Shown piece after piece: positions 13,901-25,900 of a stretch of 64,000 nt of DNA (its first letter is position 1; every line of letters begins with the position of its first letter). Origin of the DNA: Achatina immaculata. Taxonomy: Eukaryota; Mollusca; Gastropoda; Stylommatophora; Achatinidae. Made by a program: the position numbers and the translations under genes. Below the pieces are notes generated by a model that saw nothing but the letters and a program-made list of their open reading frames with translations, ran no database searches and was not told the origin of the DNA. The DNA lies in the NCBI GenBank assembly GCA_009760885.1, contig CM019716.1, positions 4,643,938-4,707,937 on the forward strand, given 5' to 3'.

Positions 13901-16900
13901 AAAAGCATATGGGAAAACCTAGACGCAGGATTATGCAAAGAACTGGACAAACAGCTAAGAGGAAAAAACCTGGAGCAAAAGCTGGAAGCATTTTGTAACA
14001 TAATATATCTTCACTGCCACAAAGAGTTTGGAACCAAACAGGCAAAAAGAGAAAAAGTAACACCAAGAAAGTCCAGAAGACAGAGGGAAATAGAAGCAAT
14101 AAGACAGCAGAAGAACCATGCCCGGAAAATGTTCAAGAAGGCACATGAATCAGAAAAAGAAGGACTACGACAGGTTTGGCAGCATCTAAAATCCCAGCAC
14201 AATGCCCTTTGCAGAGCTGAAAGACTATGTAAAAGGAAGAGTGAAACCAGATACACAAGAGAGAAGTTCTACAGAGATCCCTTCGGATTTGCCAAGCAGT
14301 TATTTTAACAGCCAAAATCAGGTACGCTGAAACCAAGTAAGGAGGTGCTCGAGGAACATCTGAGCAAGACATACTCTGATAAAAATCAGCATACACCTCT
14401 CGAGCAGATGAAAGGTCTAGTGTGGCCCTGTGCACCAGGCAGCAAATTCAAATGCAGCCCACCAACCTTACAAGAAATAGAGAGCATTGTAAGAAAAGCT
14501 AAAGGCAAGTCAGCACCAGGCCCAAATGGCGTTCCTTACATACTATACAAAAGATGCCCTGAAGTACTAAAGAAGCTTCATAAACTCCTATGAACAGCAT
14601 GGACCAAAGGAGTCATATGTAAGGAATGGAAAAAGGCTAACGGAGTATACATCCCCAAGGAGCAGAATTCCACTGAAATCAACCAGTTCAGGCCAGTCTC
14701 ACTTCTGAATGTGGAAGGAAAGATATTCTTCTCTGTGATGGCAAAAAGACTAACAACATACCTCCTAGACAATGGTTACATTGATACATCGATGCAGAAG
14801 GGAGGAATTCCAGGTTTCCCAGGATGTCTTGAGCATGCGTCAATGATTTGGAAAGCTATTTAGCAGGCAAAATCTGGAAAGCAAGATCTACAGGTAATAT
14901 GGCTTGACCTAGCCAATGCGTATGGCTCAGTACCGCACCAGATGATATGGCTAGCACTAGGCATGTATCATGTGCCAAAAGAAATCACAAATATGCTGAA
15001 AAGGTACTTCACAGGGTTCCTCATGAGGTTTGGAACATCAGGATATACTACAAGATGGATCGAGCTCCAGGTAGGAATTGCAATGGGTTGTACAATATCT
15101 CCCATACTGTTCGTACTAGCCATGCAAGTAATCCTGAGAGCAGCAGAAGGTCCAAGATTCAGAAATGGATGTCAAATGCCACCACTAAAAGCATTCATGG
15201 ATGACACAACAGTAATAACAACCAGTGAAGCACAGGCACGAAAGATGTTAGAGCGTTTGGACAGCCTTATCATATGGTGCCACATGAGCTTCAGGCCAAA
15301 GAAGTCAAGAAGCCTGTCACTCATGAAAGGGAAAGTGATCGTACACAGTGGCAAATCAAATAATCCCGACTGTAGGGGAAGAGCCAGTGAAGAGCCTTGG
15401 CAGAGTATATGATGCATCCATGAAGGACTCAAGTGCTGTGAAGCAGGTTATAGAAATGGCGCAGAATGGACTGAGCATCATAGACAAAAGCAGGCTACTG
15501 GGTAAGTTCAAAATAAGGTGCCTCCAGTTCATGCTGATTCCAAAACTGATGTGACCACTACACATTTACGAAGTAAGTATCAGCACAGTAGAGGCAGTTG
15601 AAAGAAAGATAAATAAAGCCATAAGAAAGTGGTTGGGCGTACCACCAGGATTAACTGATGTAGCGCTGTACTGCAAGAAGAGCAAACTGCAGCTGCCATT
15701 TAGATCTGTGGTTGAAGAATACAAGGTAGGAAAAACAAGACTTGCAATGATGCTACAAGAATCTACAGATCCAGTGGTACGAGAAGTGCAGCCAACGCTT
15801 AAAACTGGACGAAAATGGAAAGTAGGTGAGGAAGTGACCACAGCCAGGGAAACGCAGGAGCTGAAAGAAGTAATAGGGTACACCCAGACCAACAGAAGGC
15901 GATTTGGTCATGGCGAAATCAAATGGTGGTCAAAGGCCTCCTGCAAGGAAAGAAGGGATATGATCATCAGCGAAGTAAGGACTTCAGAGGATGACAAGTA
16001 GGTCCAGAAGGCAGTCCAACAATCACAACAAGGGCAATGGACAACATGGGAGGAAGTCCTGCAGAGATCACTAACATGGAATGACATCTGGAAAATGGCA
16101 CCCTTGAGGCTCAGCTTCATCATCAGAGCTATAGGCTCCAACCTATACAAATGGGATGTATCAGAAGATACAAAGTGCCCTCTCTGCAACGAAAGGCAAA
16201 CATTGGAACATGTGCTGTCAGCATGTAGAGTGTCTTTAGGGCAAGGACGGTACACCTGGCGGCACAACAGAGTGTTGCAGGAACTAGTAGTCATCGTAGA
16301 CAGGGCAAACGATAAAGCAAATAACAGCAAAAGAGTTGAGGTCCCACCTAAATATTTCATTGGTGCTGGTACGACATCAGATATTGAAATCAGAGACATT
16401 CCCTTACCATCACTGCTAGATGGTACAAATGACTGGGAAGTGACAGCGGACCTTCCAGAAAGAAGAGAATACCCGACTACCATCAAGATCACAGGAATGT
16501 GACCGGACATCGTAGTGTACTCCACAGAAAAACAGGAATTAATAATGATCGAGCTTACGGTCCCATACGAAACTAGAATAGAGGAACACCATTTATTCAA
16601 ATTGGAGAAGTACAATGACCTGGTCAAGCAATTGAGGCAGGGGGCAGGAGTCAGGGCAAAAGTGATAGCTGTAGAAGTGGGAGCAAGGGGATTCGTAGCA
16701 ACATCAGCATATGACCTATATAAGCAACTGGGCATAAAGGGACAAGCAAGAGCAAGGGCATTGAGAAGCCTTTCAGAAACAGCAGAAAAGGCCTCATGTT
16801 GGCTGTGGAGTATGCGAAACAAGCATTGGGAACATAAGTAATTTCATTTGCCACAACCAGTACCAGTCCTCTGTAGTTAAATCGCTAAAGATGCACTTCA

Positions 16901-19900
16901 AAAAGTGCAGTGGCAACTGGAAGATCATGAGTTCAATCCAGGGACCGAAAAAAAAAAAGTAACAACTCACAAGACCTCTGGGAGTCATGACCCAGAGGGG
17001 CCCACCCCCCTTAGAGTGTCAGGAGTTTAAAGGGCCGAAACACTTGTCTGGGGGGGGGGGGTACTTCCTCTGATGATCTGAAGGAGTTGTGTTGTTGTTC
17101 CGCTCTCTATGGTAGAGAGTTTCCTGCATATTCATTTGCCAGATAGTAATTTCTTCTTATTACCATCAGAAGTCTGAGCCCACAGGTTTTGTGTATTTTT
17201 TTATGTCTCCTAGAAATGTGAGACAGGAACAATTGTTGACTGATCTTTCCTCTATGTTTGTTGGCTACATAAGCATTACATATAAGTCTAATGCTAAAAG
17301 TAATGTTTGTTGGATACATAAGCATTACATATAAGTTTAAGCTAAAAGTAATGTTTGTTGGCTACGTGGGCATTACATATAATTTTAAGCTAAAAGTAAT
17401 GTTTGTTGGATACATGAGCATTACATATAAGTTTAAGCTAAAAGTAATGTTTGTTGTCAGTCTAGTTGATATCACTGTTACAGTATCAGCACTACCACTG
17501 GCTATCTGACTACTAGTGGCTATTACAGTTTAAGCTATGCTGTTAGTGGCTATAAGACTACTAGTGGCTATTACACTTTAAGCTGAGCTGTTAGTGGCTG
17601 TCAGACTACTAGTGGCTATTACAGTTTAAGCTGTGCTGGTAGTGGCTGTCTGACCTACTCTTTTGTGAGTGACCCTGAGGAGTCAAAGCCATGGAAAGTA
17701 ACTGGTCACAGAAGTATATGGAGAGAGGGAGAGGGGGAGAGAGAGAGGGGGAGACTCTGTTAGTTGAGTTCTGCTCTTCTATTACCCCCTTCCTCTCAGA
17801 CATGACAGAGGCAAGAGGGAGTTTATGCTGGGAGGACAAGCTGACCAGAGAAGCAGGATCTGAACACTGGACCTTGCCATACAAACATAGTTTGTTGGTA
17901 CTGTGGCCAGACATGCAAGTCCTGTATCAGTACAAACATAGTTTGTTGGTACTGTGGCCAGACATGCAAATCCTGTATCAGTACAAACATATTTTGTTGG
18001 TACTGTGGCCAGACATGCAAATCCTGTATCAGTCAGTAAGATTTTTCCCAATGTTACTTGCCAAGTTCTACAACAGTTCACATCTACCAGCTTCAAAACT
18101 CATCAGAAGCAAAAGGTTTTGTTAGTGGTGCATGTAAGACTTGTACCTTGTTAGTGGCGCATGTAAGACTTGTACCTTGTTAGTGGCGCATGTAAGACTT
18201 GTACCTTGTTAGTGGCGCATGTAAGACTTGTACCTTGTTAGTGGCACATGTAAGACTTGTACCTTGGAAATGGTTTAATGTACCTCACAAGCGTTTTCAT
18301 AAATCCATGTTCTGACCTTTCTAATGTCTGCGTCATCAGGCAGCTGAACATGAGAGGAAGCAGCAGGCCATGAACATGATTGACCTGACAGCAGAAAACA
18401 AGAGTTTGAAAGCTGAAATCAAGGCCATGCAGAAGTCAGTCAGGTCAGTCTGACAGAAATATCTTTTTTTTTTTCTCATGTCACTTTTTCTCATATGAGA
18501 GATAAAACTTTGGCCAATCAAGTAAAAGTAATCAGTTATCTTCAAATAATTTACTGATAATTTCATTGATCTATGGCAGGCCAACTTACTCAGGCTGCAG
18601 AATGTTTTTATTTTAGAGAATGATGTCTGTCAGAAGAAAGAACATAAAGTTTTGTGCTAAGATAAAATGGTTGAAAGACTGAACAAATAAATAAAAGCAA
18701 ACCCCCCCCCCCAAATGAACTGAGGAAAATGCAAGAGAAAGAATTAAGAGACAATGAAAGCTGCATGGAGGAAGGAGAGCCAGGAAAACTTGGAGATGTC
18801 TTGTCAAAGGATGCCTAGAATATTGTTTTTATGTTGATTTGATTTTAACTGACAGTATGAAGATAAAACATTTTGAAAGCTGAAAAAAAATGACTTCATC
18901 TCCAGGGCTATGTGGCGTGCATTGCAGAAATTGTTTTGTGTCTATTCCTTGTACCAGGCATGCTCAAGAGAAGATAGCATCACTGTACAGAGCTATAGAG
19001 CTATCAGAAAACAAAGAAATGGTTGTCCAGGAACAGCTTGCTAATGTTATTAGAGTGGTAAGTTATGTGGACAACCTGGCATAACACACAACTTGTGCCA
19101 GATTGGCTTTTTTTTAATATTTGAAAGGAAACCAAAACTTAAATTTGGTTACATATTTTTTTTAAAATTATCAACTTCATCATTATAATTAGAGTCATTG
19201 AAATTTTTTTCTTGACCTCCTTCACTGACATTTAGACTTCTCCATGGCCCAGACTCCTCCATGACCTTAATACTGATATTCAGACTTATTTATGACCTGT
19301 AATACTGATATTGACTTCTTCATTACCTGTAATATTAATATTCAGACTTCTTCATGACCTGTAATACTGATATTCAGACTTCTTCATGACCTGTAATACT
19401 GATATTCAGACTTCTTCATGACCTGTAATACTGATATTCAGACTTCTTCATGACCTGTAATACTGATATTCAGACTTCTTCATGACCTGTAATACTGATA
19501 TTGACTTCTTCATGACCTGTAATACTGATGTTCAGACTTCTTCATGACCTGTAATACTGATATTGACTTCTTCATTACCTGTAATATTAATATTCAGACT
19601 TCTTCATGACCTGTAATACTGATATTCAGACTTCTTCATGACCTGTAATACTGATATTGACTTCTTCATTACCTGTAATATTAATATTCAGACTTCTTCA
19701 TGACCTGTAATACTGATATTCAGATTACTCCTTTAATTCTAAATGGATCAGATTTTTTTTTCCTTAAACCAAGGGTCATCCAAAGAATAAAAAGTTTGCT
19801 GTAAGTTTGTAATATTTATGTATAGGAAGCTTTCAACTTTAAAACTGCACAGAAAATTTTGGGACACCCTGTAATACTGAGAAACAGAAATGATAGGAAG

Positions 19901-22900
19901 CAGCACGTGGCAGTTTGTATAACTGCAGTGTCTTTGTGATCATCCGTTTGATAAACTATATGAGGTGGTGTGTATTATTTGACTGTGTGAAAAAAATTCA
20001 AACTGTCAGAAAATTTTTGGAACTTTTCTGCACAAAATTTAGTCAGAGATTTAATGAAGTGAACAGTAAACAGTTACATTTGAAATACTGTAAGAAATGT
20101 TATTTTCACTAAACAGTTACATTTGAAATACTGTAAGAAATGTTATTTTCACTGAAACACGATGCACACAGCGTTCCATTTGTTATATTGATCATATTTT
20201 TGTTTTCTAACCAGGCAGAGAAAACAGCACTAGAAAGGGACACAGTGTATAAAGTGGTGAGCCATATATATAAATATAATAATGTGTCATGTAATTTTCC
20301 TTGGGTCCTCAACCTTGCTTTGTAAAGGTCGAGAGGTAATTGTAACCATAGAATTACATAGAGGTACCGAGGGAATATTGAGTTAGACCCCATATGTTCC
20401 TTGATTTGTCAGTGCATTGGAGAGTGCTGTGGTCGGCATCATGCCCGGCGTCTTTCCTTCCTCAACTCCAAAAGGAACCAGGTACCCATTTCTTGAGCCT
20501 GGGGTGATCTTCAGTTGGATTTGAACCACAGACCTTCACTATCAGAAGCATATTGGTACTGAGGTCATATTTGTGACAGAATACAAATACAGACTTGTGT
20601 CCCTTTTTCTTGTGTATTTGCTCTGATTTATTCATATTTGTCTGATTTATATAGTCTCCACCAGCTGCACCTTGTATAAACCTCATTCTCCCCCCATTTA
20701 TTATTACGAGGGATGATTGATAAATTCTCTGCATACTTGAAACACACCATTGATATTAGGTGCATTTGTACATCAGGTTAATGTAAGATTAAACACCAAG
20801 TTTCAAGAAATTAACTGCAACCAATTTTTTTTTACATGCTACTGAAGTGGTAAAGGGTGGCAGAAGTTGAGAAAAATGGATAAAATTTCTAATCGAGCAG
20901 TCATTCGCTACCTCTGCATCAAGGGCTCATCATCGAAGGAGATCCATGAAGATATGGTGGAGACTCAAGGGGAGAGTGCCCCTTCTTACAGCACAGTGGA
21001 GAGATGGGCAGCCCAGTTCAAACATGGAAGGGAGAGTCTGGAGGATATCCCCATCCAGGAAGACAAAGAACGGTAATCACTGATGAAACCACCAGCAGAA
21101 TCCATGACACGATAATGGAGGATCGATGACTAACTGAGCGGTACATTGCTACTGAGTTGGGCATCTCCCAGGAACGTGTTCGTGCCATTATTCACAATGA
21201 TCTTCAAATGACAAAGGTCTCTGCTCGATAGGTCCCGAAACTTCTTAGAGCTGATCACAAATGACAGCGTCTCAACATGTCAAGAGACAATCTTGGCAAT
21301 TTTTCTGCAGATCCTGAAAAATTTCTTCAGCAATTTGTGACTATGAATGAGACTTGGGTTCATCATTTTCAACCAGAAACCAAAGAACAGTCAAAGCAGT
21401 GGAAACATCATGGATCCCCCACCTTCAAAGAAAGAGCAGGGTGATTCTGTCTGCAGGCAAAGTGATGGCTTCCATCTTTTGGGATTCAGAAAGTGTGCTA
21501 TTGGTAGACTATCTTCAAAAGAGCAGAACGGTCACTGGGGCCTATTACGCTAATCTTGTGAAGCAACTGTGGGTCAAAGTAATGGAAAAGCGTCGAAGGA
21601 AATTAACGAGAGGAGTCATCTTTCATCAAGACAATGCTCCAGTTCACAAGTCGGCGGTGGCAATGGCTGCTATTCATGAATGCAGCTTCCAGCTTCTTGA
21701 ACATCCTCCTTATTCCCCAGATTTGGCCCCTTCGGACTATTACCCGTTTACCAAACTAAAAAAGGAGCTCAGTGGTCACAAATTTGCTTCAGATGATGAC
21801 GTCATTCATGCTGTAGACCACTTTCTACTGGCACAAGATGCTTTTACAAAGAAGGGATCCATATGCTCCAGGATTGCTGGACTAAGTGCATAAACTTGCA
21901 AGAGGACTATGCTGAGAAATAACCCAAAAAAGTTGTCCATAAATAATCCGTTGTACCTTGTGCCGAGAACTTATCAATCACACCTCGTATGTTCTTGCAA
22001 ACTGAAATTGTTTTTCAGTGTAAGAGAATATGCAGAAATAGTCACACCAGACTTTCAGTAAAAGAGAACATGCAGAAATAATCACATGAGACTTTCAGAA
22101 TAAGAGAACATGCAGAAATAATCATGTGAGACTTTCAGTATAAGAGAATATGCAGAAATAATCGCATAAGACATGACTGAAATCATATTAAATAGAATAT
22201 GTTGTCCATGTGATGGTTTGTTTTGTTTTTTTTCAGATTGATGGGTGATTGTTTTGAGTGGTGTTTTATTCATCTTATGACTGCTAGTTCAGCATGGTGT
22301 TTTGTCAGACTTATTGATTATTGTTTTGATGTGTTGATTTACGGTCTTATCAGTTTAGTTTTCTAGCAAATTGACTGAAGTAGTTGGTGTTCTCCATACT
22401 TTGCCTGCAAGCTTTTATTAGCCGAGGGATAAAATTTGTTACAACTTGTTCGTTTCTGCAGGCTCGTGAGCAGCAAGAGGAGGGCAGACAAACTGTAAAC
22501 AAAATGATGCAAGGCAGCGCAGCAGCTGGAAAACTTGAGCTGAAACTCAAAGTGAGACGTCCTATGTTCTGTTTTTTGTACATTTCGTATTCTGTCGCAT
22601 CAAATCAGGCTAAAACCATTGTTTAGTAAAAACAGTTTAGCATGTTTTTTCAACAGTGGCAAAGATATTTTCACTTACAAAATGAAGACCGGTTCATACA
22701 AGAACTAACCATAAAATTCTTTCTAAATCTGTTTTTATCAACTGTTTTAATCCACAGCTGTGGCGGATGAAAGCGTCGGCCAGATTCAATACAGTAGCAG
22801 AGAAGTGAGTCCACATCTCATATAATTCTGGTGTTTTCTTAGCCAGATAACTGTCTGATTGTTATTATTCTATATTGACTGTGTATTGGTCATATTTTAC

Positions 22901-25900
22901 TTGTGAGAATTGTTGATGACCTGCCGCTGGCTAATTATTATTGAAAAGTATCTGTTTACAAATAATTAAAGCTGAGGAAAATATTACTTTCAGATCACTT
23001 CCATATCACTACCCCATCATCTGTGAAATTATTATCACTTTACTAAGAAATATGAGCTCATTGTTATCCTCGTACTATCGTTGATGAAACTTCTATCACC
23101 ATGCAACACATTCCATGCTGTCATGTGTAAGAATTGTTTATAACATATTAGTAGGAACTTTCACTTCTCTTTCTGCATATCTTATATATAAGATGCACAA
23201 TTGTTATCATTGAAATTAAGACCTTTGAATTATTCTCCACAAATATTTTGCACAACAATTTTGACCAGGAAGAAACATGTTGAGACCCACACATGTAGCC
23301 CCAGGTACGAGAGAGGGAACACTCTTTTCATGGAAAATAATGAGAACAGCCGCATGATTCATTGCTGGCTGTACAGTGTCAAGTTTTTTTACCAGTTTCA
23401 TAACTGACTGGAAGTGAATGACTGAATATTTAATAAGTCAGTAGGTATGTAGGAAAGTAGGTGGATGGATAGAGAGCTATGCTAGCATCAGGGACAGTTT
23501 AGTGGTAGGTTTCATCCTACATGACACATTCCAGAAGAGTTTGGCGGTAGGTTTCACACTACACATTCCGGAAGAGTTTGGCAGTAGGTTTCACACTACA
23601 CAACACATTCCAGAAGAGTTTGGCGGTAGGTTTCACCCTACACAACACATTCCAGAAGAGTTTGGCGGTAGGTTTCACCCTACACAACACATTCCAGAAG
23701 AGTTTGGCGGTAGGTTTCATCCTACATGACACATTCCAGAAGAGTTTGGCGGTAGGTTTCACACTACACATTCCGGAAGAGTTTGGCAGTAGGTTTCACA
23801 CTACACAACACATTCCAGAAGAGTTTGGCGGTAGGTTTCACACTACACAACACATTCCAGAAGAGTTTGGCGGTAGGTTTCACCCTACACAACACATTCC
23901 AGAAGAGTTTGGCGGTAGGTTTCACCCTACACAACACATTCCAGAAGAGTTTGGCGGTAGGTTTCACCCTACACAACACATTCCAGAAGAGTTTGGCGGT
24001 AGGTTTCACCCTACACAACACAACACATTCCAGAAGAGTTTGGCGGTAGGTTTCACCCTACACAACACACACATTCCAGAAGAGTTTGGCGGTAGGTTTC
24101 ACCCTACACAACACAACACATTCCAGAAGAGTTTGGCGGTAGGTTTCACCCTACACAACATAACACATTCCAGAAGAGTTTGGCGGTAGGTTTCACCCTA
24201 CACAACACAACACATTCCAGAAGAGTTTGGCGGTAGGTTTCACCCTACACAACACAACACATTCCAGAAGAGTTTGGCGGTAGGTTTCACCCTACACAAC
24301 ACATTCCAGAAGAGTTTAGCTGCAGGTACCCCTACTAGCTGAGAAATAAAATTTCTTCTCTGAATTTACTCAAATACCTTTACCCACCCCACGGTTCATC
24401 CATCTGTCCATGTCCTTGGTTGGTGATCAGCTAAGCCCAGTATACTAATATTATTATATATATTAAAATATATATATATTATATGTATATACTATTATGT
24501 ATTATATATATATATAATGTCATATCCCAGTATTAATATGACATGCATATCTTCCTTTATCTTAATGCAAAGAAAACTAGATTGATGACAACTGACAAAA
24601 CAAACAAGGCAGCTGAAATTTGATCAATGAGGAAAAATTGGAAGAAGTGGAGAGTTTTGAATATCTTGGATCATTACTAACTAGTAATGGAGATACAGTG
24701 AGGGAAATTAAAAGTAAGACATATATCGCTCTTCAAAAAATAAAACAACTAAAGAAGCTGTCGAGAGGAACAGACAGAACTACAAAAATAAGATTTTTAA
24801 GGGCATCCATCTTTCCCATCAAATAAATGCCTATGGAAAATATTTGGTATAAAGTGGAACGAATTCAAGAACAACGCAGAGATAAGACAGATGAGCAAAC
24901 AACAACCTGTCTCATGGTTGATCAGAAAAAGAAGATGGACATATGTAGGCCATGTGATGAGAAGAAACAGTCAGAGAATACCAAAACAAGCTGTCAAGTG
25001 GAACACAACAGGCTGAAGAAAAAGAGATCAACCACGTGAAACTCTAAAGAGCACATTGTTAAGAGAAGTCAGTTTAGTGGGCACAACATCCCTTGATGAA
25101 GTTGAAAGACTCGCCGAGAACAGAAAAACTTGCCAAACAACTATGCAAACCCTATGTGACGTTTAATGGCATAGGAAGGATGTAAGATCTTTCCCATCAC
25201 AACATATGCCTGTGAGACCTGGACACTTAACAAAGCAGCTGAGAAACACATAAATGCCTTTGAATGTAAATGCTACAGAAGAGTCCTTCAAATATTATGG
25301 ACATAAATAGAACAAATATATCCATACTACAAGAACTTAATATTGAAGAAGGTTGGTTAGTAAATAAGATTAAACAGTGAAAACTTAAGTATTTTGGACA
25401 TTAAACGTCATGAGAATTTAAAGAAGACAGTCTGGGAATGGCACATAATGGGAAGAACAGAGGAAGACCAAGGCAAAGAGGGCTGCAAGACATCGTTGAC
25501 GATCTGTAGATGGATGGATCAACAGCAAGGCATCTTGCTTACAACTGAGAGCCCTATAGGAGAGCTGTTAGGGAGGCAAAGTTCTGCAAGGGACATGCAA
25601 ATGACTGACTGACACCAGTAAATATTCAAAATCTTTTTTGAGACAGGTTGCGTGGAATGAGGATAATTTGCCCATGGTTCGTACCAGTCCTTCATTAACA
25701 TTGATGGTGTAACACAAACTCTACAAGAAACAAAGTTTAGGTTAGGCTGGTTTTATTTCCTTTAATCTCTACACAGGTTAGTGGAACAGGAAGAAGCATT
25801 TAACAGTCAGAGGAAGGAATATGAGAGAGAAATCCAGCACCTGCGCTCTCTACTCAGAGAGAAAGAGGACATTATTGAAAGTCTGGAGAAAGATAAAAAG

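Noticed and set aside
20867..21893. A SETMAR-like host gene fused to mariner
   Set aside because: The transposase has several stops and lacks the first catalytic Asp, inverted ends and TA duplications are present, and there is no SET domain nearby. It is a dead transposon.
23578..24189. 203-codon frame AVGFTLHNTFQKSL repeats
   Set aside because: Tandem-repeat artefact; the frame also shifts at CACAA slippage points.
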